Shown one piece after another: positions 18,357 to 26,618 of a stretch of 64,000 nucleotides of DNA. The stretch spans positions 1 through 64,000 of the forward strand of contig JADJXL010000008.1 in NCBI GenBank assembly GCA_016715885.1, in the 5' to 3' direction. The notes beneath the pieces are model-generated. The model saw only the letters and a list, made by a program, of their open reading frames with translations, was not told where the DNA came from and searched no databases. The stretch comes from Polyangiaceae bacterium. GTDB lineage: Bacteria > Myxococcota_A > Polyangia > Polyangiales > Polyangiaceae. How positions within the stretch are numbered: position 1 is the stretch's first letter; every line of letters begins with the position of its first letter. The translations under genes and the position numbers were made by a program.

Positions 18357-19055
18357 ATGGCCGATGAACATATCGATTACTTGGAAGTCTTCGAGTATGG
18401 CGACCATTTCTTGGTCGAAATCGATAAACTCGATGGCCTCACCAATATCGTCAACATTGCCGCGGTCAAGGCCGACGTCGCTTCGGCAATGACGGCCGTT
18501 GCGACCGAGCTCGAAAAGCAAGGTATCAAGCGCAGCGGCGTTCGCTCGGACCGCAAAGACGTTACCGAAAAAACGGCGGCGCTCCGCAAAAACATCGACA
18601 AGTTTTACCATTACACGAGCTCGCTGGACGATGACGAGCCTTGCGATGTCGACGCCTTTTTCCCGGGCGGCAACCTGGGCGCCATTGCGTCATTGAAACC
18701 CGCGGACCTCAGCCAACGCGCAGGGGACATCTTGCGAGGTTTCGCCGTCGAGACGAATAAAAACCTCCCCGATGCCGCGAAATGGAAACCGCGCATCGAA
18801 ACCGCAAAAGCAGAATTGGATGCGGCCATTTCGGGCAAAGGTTCTTCGACCGGCCAAACCATTCAAGGGACCGCGGCGCTCGTCGCCGCTCGCCAAGCAT
18901 TTTTGACTGCCTACAATGGCGTCGCCAAACGCGCCATTCAGGCCGTCTTGATCAAGCTCGGCCGCAAAGACGAAATGCGCCTCTTCTTCAAAGACCTGCA
19001 AGTCAACGAATCGTCAAAAGGTGCACCGGTCAATACGACGACCGAAGGCACTTGA
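18357..19055 (+). CDS. Hypothetical protein, 232 residues, helical
   Basis: I do not recognise this protein. It has an acidic N-terminus (MADEHIDYLEVFEYGDHFLV) and a long, mostly helical middle (AVATELEKQGIKRSG, TAALRKNIDKFYHYTSSLDD). A Gly/Ser turn (SGKGSSTG) comes near residue 163, and there is a C-terminal helix pair with RQAFLTAYNGVAKRAIQAVL. No signal peptide, membrane helix or enzyme motif is visible, so it is probably cytosolic. AAAGGAAG about 8 bases before the ATG is a good ribosome site and fixes the start. It follows the repeat array and has no operon partner. Confidence 0.6.
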   Translation: MADEHIDYLEVFEYGDHFLVEIDKLDGLTNIVNIAAVKADVASAMTAVATELEKQGIKRSGVRSDRKDVTEKTAALRKNIDKFYHYTSSLDDDEPCDVDAFFPGGNLGAIASLKPADLSQRAGDILRGFAVETNKNLPDAAKWKPRIETAKAELDAAISGKGSSTGQTIQGTAALVAARQAFLTAYNGVAKRAIQAVLIKLGRKDEMRLFFKDLQVNESSKGAPVNTTTEGT

Positions 19056-19142
19056 ACGACGGCGAGCACGGTGCGCTTCAGCGCCTCACCGCCTAGCTCG
19101 GGCCGGGGGCGAGGTGCATGAGCCGCGCGTGACGCGCCCAAA

Positions 19143-19158
19143 GCTTGGAGCTCCAAGC
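19143..19158. other. Perfect 16-bp palindrome in a 390-bp gap
   Basis: GCTTGGAGCTCCAAGC is fully self-complementary. It lies between the hypothetical gene ending at 19055 and the convergent acidic-protein gene ending at 19446. It could be a protein-binding site or part of a terminator, but there is no T-run. The rest of 19056-19445 holds nothing I can name. Confidence 0.4.
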
Positions 19159-19445
19159 GTTCCGACGGACAAACCACACGACGATCGTACGGCGCGGAAA
19201 GAATGTGCGGACTCGCGTGACGCGCGATGCGATCATCTCGTGCGCGCAGACGTGAAGCCTGCGGCGAACGAGCGTCCATGCGCGAGCTACGTCGAAGGAC
19301 AGGTACGCTGAGGCGGATTGAGGAAAGCACGACCAATCCTACGAAACCGTAGGAATCGGCCAGCGCATGCAGACGACGAAAAACCCCGGAGTCGACCGAG
19401 GTTCGTCAGTGCGAAGCAAGCAACGAAGAGACGTGAAAACGAGCG

Positions 19446-19841
19446 TCAGTCGTCTTCGTCGTCGTCTTCTTTCAGCTCTTCTTCGTCGTCGTCTTTCTCG
19501 TCGTCGTCGTCGAGGTCGAGGTCGTCATCGTCGTCGGCCTCTTCTTCGTCCTCGTCGTCGTCACGACGCTCGTACTTGAGATCGATACCGATCTCGCCGA
19601 GTTGTGTTTCGAGGAGCTCGAAGAGCTCGTCGACGTCGTCGCCGCTCCATTCATCGAGAACGTCGGTGACGAATTCGAAGAAATCGCCGCTGTCGATGCG
19701 ACGCTCGATTTCCTCGATCTGCGTCTCGTCGAACGCTTCCATGACGTCTTCGCGCAAGGCTTCGGTGTCGCCTTCCTCGATGGCGTCGGCAGCGGAGAGC
19801 CGGATTGTCTTGACTGCACGATTGTGGAGGTGGATCTCCAT
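19446..19841 (-). CDS. Small protein with extremely acidic C-terminal tail
   Basis: 131 residues. The first 90 or so form a compact, helical, acidic domain (MEIHLHNRAVKTIRLSAADA, then ALREDVMEAFDETQIEEIER, FFEFVTDVLDEWSG). The last 40 are almost only Asp and Glu. The tail is encoded by a run of GAC/GAA/GAT codons prone to slippage. No signal peptide or enzyme motif is present. Tails like this occur in DNA mimics, histone-type chaperones and RNA polymerase delta-like subunits, but the N-terminal domain does not let me choose. It is divergent from the secreted protein at 20101, across a 260-base region that should hold both promoters. Confidence 0.6.
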   Translation of the reverse strand: MEIHLHNRAVKTIRLSAADAIEEGDTEALREDVMEAFDETQIEEIERRIDSGDFFEFVTDVLDEWSGDDVDELFELLETQLGEIGIDLKYERRDDDEDEEEADDDDDLDLDDDDEKDDDEEELKEDDDEDD

Positions 19842-20100
19842 GCGAGTTTTCGTTTAGGCGACGTACCTGCGCGTCGTCAAGCGTGCCAAACGTCATGGCG
19901 ATCGTTTCTGCGTATTACCGCGGCTCCGCACTGCGTCCGGTGCGGACGAGAACCACTCGAAGCGAGTGTCGTGGGGGGCTGCGCTCCGCGCGGCGTGTCA
20001 GGCGAGTGACGTGGATGGGGAATCGATCGCGGGGCATGCGCAAGCCTGTGGCGCCGCCGCGCGGTTGCCCGATGGAGCGCGGACGCGTAGCGTGAGTGGG

Positions 20101-20808
20101 GTGAACACGCGACGGGCTTTCGGAGCGGTCCTGGGTGCGTGCATGCTCGCAGCGACGTCGCCCGCATACGGCCAAGCGAGTGACGACGCGCCTACGACTG
20201 AAGCGCCTGCGACCGAAGCGCCGAAGGACACGGGCGTGAAGCGCGAAGTGGTGCGACCACCGCCGCTTCACGTCGAATACGTGCAGTACGGGATCGCGAT
20301 CGTGTTCGAAAACGACATCAACCCGGGCGCGGTGTGTTCATCGCCCGGAAGCGCGAACGCGCCTTGCATTTTGGGAGGAGCTGGAGGGTTGGCCATTCGC
20401 GGCGGTTATCGTTCCGCGGGGCCTTGGTACATCGGGGGCGCATACCAGTTTGCCAAGATGGACTCGAGCAACCTCTATCGGCTCGGCATCTTCCAGCAAC
20501 TGCGCTTGGAAATGCGTTACTTGCCCGACTTGGGTACGCGCACGGCGCCGTATGGATCGTGGGGAATCGGCGCGCTCGCGTACGGCAACGAGTGGGGTGT
20601 CGAGACAGGCGGAGGGTTGTTGTTTGGGGGGCTTGGGGTCGAGGTCGAGATTTCGCGCACGGCGCTCATCGGGTTTGGAGCGGTGTACCGCGCGATGCTG
20701 ATGGCCGGCTGGACGGACACGGCCGGAACGATTCGGGAAACTGGGGTAGCTCAGTTTTGGGGCGCAGAGTTTCAGTTCGAGTTGCGGAGTGAGATTGGGC
20801 GAAAGTAG
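20101..20808 (+). CDS. Secreted outer-membrane beta-barrel-like protein
   Basis: 235 residues from the GTG at 20101, chosen because it starts a clean signal peptide (MNTRRAFGAVLGACMLAATS with cleavage after AYGQA). A Thr/Pro/Ala linker follows, then alternating strands rich in aromatic and Gly residues (VEYVQYGIAIVFEND, YIGGAYQFAKMD, LRLEMRYLP, YGSWGIGALAYGNEW, AQFWGAEFQFELRSE). This pattern suits a small outer-membrane barrel of the OmpW/OmpA size class. I cannot name the family. The longer frame upstream (from 19966) has no ribosome site or signal and is not used. Confidence 0.6.
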   Translation: MNTRRAFGAVLGACMLAATSPAYGQASDDAPTTEAPATEAPKDTGVKREVVRPPPLHVEYVQYGIAIVFENDINPGAVCSSPGSANAPCILGGAGGLAIRGGYRSAGPWYIGGAYQFAKMDSSNLYRLGIFQQLRLEMRYLPDLGTRTAPYGSWGIGALAYGNEWGVETGGGLLFGGLGVEVEISRTALIGFGAVYRAMLMAGWTDTAGTIRETGVAQFWGAEFQFELRSEIGRK

Positions 20809-20919
20809 GCCGGCCAGCTCGAGGTAGCGCCCGGCCGTTTGGCGTCGCGTTTGGCACCGAGCACGATCTTGCGCGCAATACTTGACTTGATCGCGCCTAC
20901 GCGGTCCCCTTGCGCTCCT

Positions 20920-22542
20920 GTGATCTGCGACGTCTGCAGGCGTGAAAACGCCGACAACTTGACGTTTTGCCTCGATTGCGGCCGCCGATTGAAGCCGCAA
21001 ACGCGAGGCGTGCCGCCGACGCCACCACGCGGCATCGAACGGGTGCCGATGGACCCGAACGCGTTGCCCAATTCTGCGGCGCTGTTTGCGGCGTTCGACA
21101 ACGTCACACTCGACACGGATGCGTCGTCGACGAGCACGACACAATCGGGGCGGCAGAGCAGACCGTCGGCGGCTCCATCTTCGGGTTCGGGACTTCTTCC
21201 CGGTTCATCGGGACGCCCCGGATCGGTGCGTCAACGACCCGAAGCTCCGTCGTTCAAATTTTCCAAATCGTTCAGCGCCGAAGGACCTGCGATTTGTCCT
21301 GCGTGCAGCGCGTCGAATCCGCCTGGGCATCGCTTCTGCGCGACGTGTGGAGCTGCGATTGGACGCGTGTCGACGGCGCCACGCGCTCGCGACGACTTGC
21401 CTTCGACGCCCACGCCACCGCCTGTCGAAGTAACTGCAACGCCTCCGCCCGCAGTCGTAGCGCCTGTTGTCGAAGCACCGCCTGCGGTCGTCGTACCTGC
21501 GGCATCGTCGGCGCCTACGAAGTCGTCGCCATCGGTCATCCCGTCCGCGCATCCGGTTCTATCGGCGCCGATGACGGCCGCTGCGCCGACGGCACCATCG
21601 GCCGAGGGTGAGCAGATCGTTGGCGCACCCGTCGTGGGTATCGCGACGCGCAATGCTGCGCCGAAGCTGATTCGTTGCGCTCGGTGTCACGGACACTCGG
21701 CAGAAGGCACGCGCTTTTGCAAGTATTGCGGCGCGCCGCTCGAGGAACCAAGCAGCGCGTCTCGCGCCGATGCCGACGTCGACGCGGCGCTCGATGTGGC
21801 CTTGGGCTCGGTTGGTCGAAACGAACGCACGGCCTTGACGCTTGCTCCAGCGGCGAACGTGACGGTCGCGCAACCTTCGGACGGCACGGCGAAAACAGCG
21901 CGACTGGTCGTCATCGCCGAGGACGGCACGGAAGGCAAGGTTTTTCCTTTGGAGGGGACGCAGGTCGATATCGGACGCACGGAAGGTGACATCGTGCTGG
22001 CCGACGACTACTACGTGTCCCCTCGTCATGCTCGGCTGGTGTTTCAGGGAGACAAGTGGTTCATCCGCGATCTGAGCTCGACCAACGGGGTCTACCGTCG
22101 CATCTGGGAACCGCATGTCTTGAAAGATGGCGACTTGCTTCTCCTGGGCTTGGAAGTGTTACAGTTCGAAACCGTGAGCGACGCGGAACGAGGGTTAGGC
22201 CATGCGTCCCAGCATGGGACCCTGCTGTTCGGTTCACCTTCGCTAACGCGTCGAGCACGTCTTTGCCAACGCACGGTCGAGGGAATCATTCGCGACGTGC
22301 ACCACTTGTTCCGGGATGAGACGGTGATTGGGCGGGAGGTGGGTGACATTGTTTTCACGGCTGATCCGTTTCTTTCCAGGCGCCATGCCTCGGTTCGCAG
22401 AGCGCCGATGTCCGGGACTTTCACCCTCACGGATCTCGACTCGTCGAATGGCACATTCGTCGCCATTCGCGGGGACGTTCCTCTGAACAATGGCGACTAC
22501 CTGCGCGTTGGACAGCACCTCTTCCGGGTGGACCTCGCATAG
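20920..22542 (+). CDS. Zinc-ribbon and double FHA domain protein
   Basis: 540 residues from the GTG at 20920, which places the first zinc ribbon at the very N-terminus (C3, C6, C17, C20). Two more four-Cys ribbons follow (ICPAC...FCATC and RCARC...FCKYC), separated by long Pro/Ala/Ser linkers of low complexity. Two FHA domains close the protein. The first has DIGRTEGDIVL, SPRHARL and DLSSTNGVY; the second has VIGREVGDIVF, SRRHASV and DLDSSNGTF. These are the Gly-Arg, Ser-Arg-His and Ser-(S/T)-Asn-Gly residues that bind phosphothreonine. It probably acts as a cytosolic scaffold reading Ser/Thr-kinase signals. The stop is 3 bases before the phosphatase ATG, so the two genes are cotranscribed. 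Confidence 0.85.
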   Translation: MICDVCRRENADNLTFCLDCGRRLKPQTRGVPPTPPRGIERVPMDPNALPNSAALFAAFDNVTLDTDASSTSTTQSGRQSRPSAAPSSGSGLLPGSSGRPGSVRQRPEAPSFKFSKSFSAEGPAICPACSASNPPGHRFCATCGAAIGRVSTAPRARDDLPSTPTPPPVEVTATPPPAVVAPVVEAPPAVVVPAASSAPTKSSPSVIPSAHPVLSAPMTAAAPTAPSAEGEQIVGAPVVGIATRNAAPKLIRCARCHGHSAEGTRFCKYCGAPLEEPSSASRADADVDAALDVALGSVGRNERTALTLAPAANVTVAQPSDGTAKTARLVVIAEDGTEGKVFPLEGTQVDIGRTEGDIVLADDYYVSPRHARLVFQGDKWFIRDLSSTNGVYRRIWEPHVLKDGDLLLLGLEVLQFETVSDAERGLGHASQHGTLLFGSPSLTRRARLCQRTVEGIIRDVHHLFRDETVIGREVGDIVFTADPFLSRRHASVRRAPMSGTFTLTDLDSSNGTFVAIRGDVPLNNGDYLRVGQHLFRVDLA

Positions 22543-22545
22543 CCC

Positions 22546-23814
22546 ATGAGCGAACAAGCCACTCGAGACCCCGTGCCCGAAACCTCGCTCTCTACTGAGC
22601 CTGCCGAGATTGCGTCTTCCCATGCGCAGTCGGCGGAGGTGTCGAGCAACATTCAACTACGCCTCTTTGGCCGTACGGACGTCGGCCAAGTGCGTGAGCA
22701 CAACGAGGACAACTTCATCGTTGCCGATTTGTCGAAAGGACAGCGCGGCATGATGGAACCCGGGCGCGACGTGCCACTTGGCGCACGTGGTGTGGTTCTC
22801 GGCGTCTGCGACGGCATGGGCGGTGCTGCTGCAGGTGAAGTCGCCAGCCAGCTCGCAGTCGACATCATCTTCCAGAAAATGATGTCCGGTGAGGCGCCGA
22901 CGACGCACGACGATCTCGCGTCGCGTCTCGTGCAAGCGATCGAAGCGGCGGGCCTGCGCATATTCAGCGAAGCAAAGCTCGATCGCACGCGGCGAGGGAT
23001 GGGCACGACGTCCACGGTCGCATCGCTGCTCGATGATCATCTCTTCATCGGCCAAGTGGGCGACAGTCGCGCGTACATCCTACGCGGGGACAAACTCGTC
23101 CAAGTCACCCGCGATCAATCGCTCGTCAATCAGCTCATCGAAGCCGGACAACTCACGGAAGAAGAAGCCGAGACGTTCGAGCACAACAACATCATCCTGC
23201 AAGCGCTCGGCACATCGGACAGCGTTCAGGTCGACCTCACGTTCGTCGAACTGAAACGAGGCGACACGCTGCTGCTTTGTTCCGACGGGCTTTCGGGCAT
23301 GGTTCGGAACGACGAGATTCGCGAAGTTTTGCGCAGCGTCGATGACCCGCACGAAGCGTGCAAGGTGCTCATCGACAGGGCGAATCAAGCGGGCGGTCAC
23401 GACAACGTGACGGTCGTCATCTCGAAGTTCATTGGCGAAGGGCTCGATGCGCCGACGCAAGACGACATCACGGGCCTTCGCTATCGCAAGTACCAGCTCC
23501 CCGAGCGGTCTCCATCGGCGCCCGTTTCGGCGCCGGATCCGAGCCGTCGGGTCAAGGAGCTCGATCAAGCCAAGGTGTCCGTGGGACTTGGTGGCGGTTC
23601 TTCGGCGTACGACTCGCATCGCGGTGTCGACAGTGAAAGACGTCGCGGTGATTCGCGTGGTCGTGAGTCGACCGATCTGGATCGTGGTGCGTACGGCCTC
23701 GACGATCCGGTCGACATTCCCACCGACAGTGCACCGCAATGGCTCATCGTGATGATGATTGCGAGTGCTTTCGCCTGCATCGCGGTCGCTGCGTATTACC
23801 TGCTGCGACCATAG
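22546..23814 (+). CDS. PP2C-type Ser/Thr phosphatase with C-terminal membrane anchor
   Basis: 422 residues. The PP2C (PPM) metal-binding motifs are complete: REHNEDNF (Asp55), VCDGMGG (Asp89, Gly90), LCSDGLSGMV and AGGHDNVTVV. The catalytic domain spans about residues 38-300. A hydrophilic, Arg/Asp-rich linker follows, then one membrane helix at the extreme C-terminus (about 397-418: WLIVMMIASAFACIAVAAYY). The protein is therefore tail-anchored, with its catalytic domain in the cytosol, where it would remove phosphothreonine marks read by the adjacent FHA proteins. No kinase gene lies in the window. An 84-base gap with a hairpin separates it from the next gene. Confidence 0.9.
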   Translation: MSEQATRDPVPETSLSTEPAEIASSHAQSAEVSSNIQLRLFGRTDVGQVREHNEDNFIVADLSKGQRGMMEPGRDVPLGARGVVLGVCDGMGGAAAGEVASQLAVDIIFQKMMSGEAPTTHDDLASRLVQAIEAAGLRIFSEAKLDRTRRGMGTTSTVASLLDDHLFIGQVGDSRAYILRGDKLVQVTRDQSLVNQLIEAGQLTEEEAETFEHNNIILQALGTSDSVQVDLTFVELKRGDTLLLCSDGLSGMVRNDEIREVLRSVDDPHEACKVLIDRANQAGGHDNVTVVISKFIGEGLDAPTQDDITGLRYRKYQLPERSPSAPVSAPDPSRRVKELDQAKVSVGLGGGSSAYDSHRGVDSERRRGDSRGRESTDLDRGAYGLDDPVDIPTDSAPQWLIVMMIASAFACIAVAAYYLLRP

Positions 23815-23835
23815 CGGATTACGAACTGCCCAAAT

Positions 23836-23885
23836 GCCTCACCCCCTGACCCCCTCTCCACGGCGCTTTGCGCCGCGGAGAGGGG
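23836..23885. repeat. Dispersed CCCCCT-rich hairpin repeat between phosphatase and protease genes
   Basis: TGCCTCACCCCCTGACCCCC leads into a long stem, CCCCTCTCC.CGGCGC / GCGCCG.GGAGAGGGG (23851-23885), with a TTT loop. The same TGCCTCACCCCCT...CCCCTCTCC...GGAGAGGGG design occurs three times at 46642-46788. Lying inside the operon, it may attenuate transcription between the phosphatase and protease genes. Confidence 0.7.
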
Positions 23886-23898
23886 ATATACTTGGGTG

Positions 23899-25227
23899 AT
23901 GCTGCGCATGACCCACACGCGCGGCGCAGCGGCTCGCGCTGTTCACGAGTTTGCCGCGGTGCCCGTTCGGTTCGGCTGCGCCCCAGAAAATGACGTCGTT
24001 CTCGCGGGAGGAGAACGTCACGGGGTCATGCAGCGTCATGCCGAAATTCGCTGGGAAAACCACGCGTATTGGCTCGTGGATCTGGGCTCGCGAACAGGCA
24101 CGTACGTCAACGCCAAACGAGTTGCTTCGCATGCACTTCAAGCCGGCGACGAAGTGCGATTCGGTCAGGACGACGGTCCATCGCTGCGCGTCGAGATCCT
24201 TGGTCCTCCACTGTCGACGGTCGTGACGGATCCCGATGGTCGCGTCGACTTGGCAACGGCACGGCACCTCGTCGAGAAGGCCGTCGTGAATGCGACGCGT
24301 GGACGCGACAAGAGCCGCGCGATCGTCGAAAAGAAGGTGCATGAAGCGACGCGCAAAGCGCAGCGTGCGAACACGATCCTCACGGGAGGTATCGTCGTCA
24401 CGCTCGTAGCGCTCGTCATTGCGGGGCTCGCCGTGTACCGGTCGAAGCGAGCTGCAAACGTGCTCGCAAAGGACATGGGGCTCGATCAAAAACCCGTGAC
24501 GACGCCTCTCGGAACGCTGCCTTCCAAGGTGTTTTCGGGACGCGAGATCTACGAACGGAATCGAGCTGCGCTGTTTGTCCTCGCCTATGTGGACGGCCGC
24601 AGGATCAGCGGCTGTTGCAGTGCTTTTGCGATCGACCGACAAACCCTCGTCACCAATGCCCATTGCGTGACGTCATGCGGCAGTCGCAGTGGAAAACCGG
24701 TCGTCGTGCAGAACGAATCTCCATCGCGCCTGACGTTCGACGTGGTCGCGCAACGCGCGCATCCTGCGTATCGCTCCGATTCCAAGCGTGCCGATTCGCC
24801 CGACGTCGCCCTCTTGCGCGTCAGCGGCTCGCTTCCATCGTTCGTCACCGTCGCGAGCGAAGCCGAGCTGCGTGCGCTCGGCCCTGGTGATGACGTCCAT
24901 GTTCTCGGCTTCCCGGGTCGCGTGATGGATCCGGTCAATCCCAGCGCAACGTTTCTCGCAGGACACATAGGCCGCTTGATGGGCTTCAATGAAGAAGTGA
25001 CGACGCCCGACAAAACGGCGCTCATCCTGCATGATGCCGTCACGCGCGGCGGCAACAGCGGCAGTCCCGTTTTCAACCAGTACGGCAACGTGATTGGCGT
25101 ACACGCGGCCCATGTCGACGAGGAAGAAGACGTGTCGATTGGCGGGCAAAAAACGAAGGTCGTCGAAGCATCACCTTTCCGCATCGCGATGCGCATCGAT
25201 CTGATTCGTGGAGTCACTGCCCCATGA
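23899..25227 (+). CDS. FHA domain, membrane helix and trypsin-like serine protease
   Basis: 442 residues from the ATG at 23899. A GTG directly before it is a possible alternative start. The N-terminal FHA domain (about 10-100: PVRFGCAPENDVVL, RHAEI, DLGSRTGTYV) faces the cytosol. A basic helix-rich linker leads to one membrane helix (161-180), and the trypsin-like domain would be periplasmic. The catalytic triad is intact: His255 in TNAHC, Asp302 in PDVALL and Ser387 in GGNSGSP. This layout suits a membrane protease tuned by phosphothreonine binding inside the cell. The ATG of the next gene overlaps its stop (ATGA at 25224-25227), so the paralogous pair is coupled. Substrates are unknown. Confidence 0.85.
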   Translation: MLRMTHTRGAAARAVHEFAAVPVRFGCAPENDVVLAGGERHGVMQRHAEIRWENHAYWLVDLGSRTGTYVNAKRVASHALQAGDEVRFGQDDGPSLRVEILGPPLSTVVTDPDGRVDLATARHLVEKAVVNATRGRDKSRAIVEKKVHEATRKAQRANTILTGGIVVTLVALVIAGLAVYRSKRAANVLAKDMGLDQKPVTTPLGTLPSKVFSGREIYERNRAALFVLAYVDGRRISGCCSAFAIDRQTLVTNAHCVTSCGSRSGKPVVVQNESPSRLTFDVVAQRAHPAYRSDSKRADSPDVALLRVSGSLPSFVTVASEAELRALGPGDDVHVLGFPGRVMDPVNPSATFLAGHIGRLMGFNEEVTTPDKTALILHDAVTRGGNSGSPVFNQYGNVIGVHAAHVDEEEDVSIGGQKTKVVEASPFRIAMRIDLIRGVTAP

Positions 25228-26612
25228 ACATTCGGATCGTCCACACCTACGGCCATCGCGCAGGTGCCGAACGCATCTTCACGAGCAACGTCGTGCGTAT
25301 CGGACGAGCACCGGACAACGACATCGCGCTCGACGCGCACCATGATCGCGAAGCGAGCGGCTATCACGCCGAGCTGCGGCGCGAAGGCAACGCGTGGATC
25401 GTCGTCGACCTCGGCAGCCGCAATGGAACGTTCGTGAGCGGCACGCGCATCGACCGTCGCGTGCTTCAATCAGGTGACGAAGTTGCACTCGGGGCCAAGG
25501 GACCTCGAATCCGTATCGATTTCGTGCCTATTGCAGCCCCCGCCGCATCACCCGTGCAACCTGCCGTGCCAGCGCGTCCACCGATGGCACCTGCTGCTGG
25601 AGCGCGTGTCGGGCAACGAACGCTCGCGATGATGATTTCATCTGCCGTCAACGCGGCTGCAGCTCGTGTGCGGCCCGGACGAACCATCGAGATCAACGCG
25701 ATGGTCGAGGCCAAGGTCAGTGAAGCGACAGCTTCGCAACGTCGCACCGCGTACTTGCTCGGTGCAGTTCTCATCGTCGCGCTCGGAGCGCTGGGTGGAC
25801 TCATCTACTGGAGCACGCGATCGCAAGACGAGATTCAGCGCTTGCGCGAAGACCTCGCGCAGATGCCGCCCGAAGATCCCAGGCGAAAGGAAATCGAGAC
25901 GCGGCTCGGCACGCTTCATCCTCCGAACGCGAGTTTTGGTCGCAACTTGTACGACCGTTCGCGCAAAGGCATCTTCATGCTTGCTACGGGCTCGGAAGGT
26001 TTCTGCACGGCATTTGCCGTGAGGCCGTCGATCCTGGCGACGAACGCGCGGTGCATACACGAAGCGCGCAAGCGAAGCGGAACGCCTCAGGCGATCGAGA
26101 ACGAGGGACGAGGTGAAGTGCGATTCGACGTGATCGACATGCGCCCGCACCCGAGTTATCGGCAAGGGGATCCCAACAGCATCACTCCGGACGTCGGAGT
26201 CGTGACCATTCGGGGGCGGTCGGCCATGGTGCTGGAAATCGCGACGCAGAATGAACTGTCTGCAATTGGTGCAGGTGACGATGTCTACGTCATCGGATTC
26301 CCTGATCGATTGATGGATGTCAAAAACCCTGCAGCCACGTTTCTCGCAGCGCACGTCGGTCGTGTCACGGGTGCTGCCGGAAAACCCATGCCCTACAAGG
26401 ACAACTGGCTCGTGCAGCACGACGCCTCTTCGACACGTGGAACGACAGGCAGTCCGATCTTCAACGGTCAGGGCAAAGTGATTGCGATCAACGCCGGGGA
26501 ATACTTGGAAGAAGGCGAGCAAAAGATTGCCGGACGGAACATCGAAGTCGTCAAAGCTTCACCCTACAAGTTCGGCATGCGCATCGACCTCATCGAAGCT
26601 TTGCTTCGATAA
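25224..26612 (+). CDS. FHA domain, membrane helix and inactive trypsin-like domain (pseudoprotease)
   Basis: A 462-residue paralog of the preceding protein with the same order of parts: FHA (about 1-100: VVRIGRAPDNDIAL, SGYHAEL, DLGSRNGTFV), a Pro/Ala linker, a membrane helix (about 177-196), and a trypsin-like fold running to KFGMRIDLI. Two of the three catalytic residues are replaced. The His motif reads TNARC (Arg276) and the Ser motif reads RGTTGSP (Thr408). Asp323 (PDVGVV) remains. It should therefore fold but not cut. Pseudoproteases often bind or regulate an active partner, and the coupled upstream gene is the obvious one. The next gene starts 6 bases downstream. Confidence 0.85.
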   Translation: MNIRIVHTYGHRAGAERIFTSNVVRIGRAPDNDIALDAHHDREASGYHAELRREGNAWIVVDLGSRNGTFVSGTRIDRRVLQSGDEVALGAKGPRIRIDFVPIAAPAASPVQPAVPARPPMAPAAGARVGQRTLAMMISSAVNAAAARVRPGRTIEINAMVEAKVSEATASQRRTAYLLGAVLIVALGALGGLIYWSTRSQDEIQRLREDLAQMPPEDPRRKEIETRLGTLHPPNASFGRNLYDRSRKGIFMLATGSEGFCTAFAVRPSILATNARCIHEARKRSGTPQAIENEGRGEVRFDVIDMRPHPSYRQGDPNSITPDVGVVTIRGRSAMVLEIATQNELSAIGAGDDVYVIGFPDRLMDVKNPAATFLAAHVGRVTGAAGKPMPYKDNWLVQHDASSTRGTTGSPIFNGQGKVIAINAGEYLEEGEQKIAGRNIEVVKASPYKFGMRIDLIEALLR

Positions 26613-26618
26613 CTCTCC

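Noticed and set aside
19143..19158. Intrinsic terminator
   Set aside because: The palindrome has no loop and no T-run; kept only as a possible binding site.
25224..26612. Active serine protease call for the second FHA protein
   Set aside because: The His and Ser positions are Arg and Thr, so activity is not expected.
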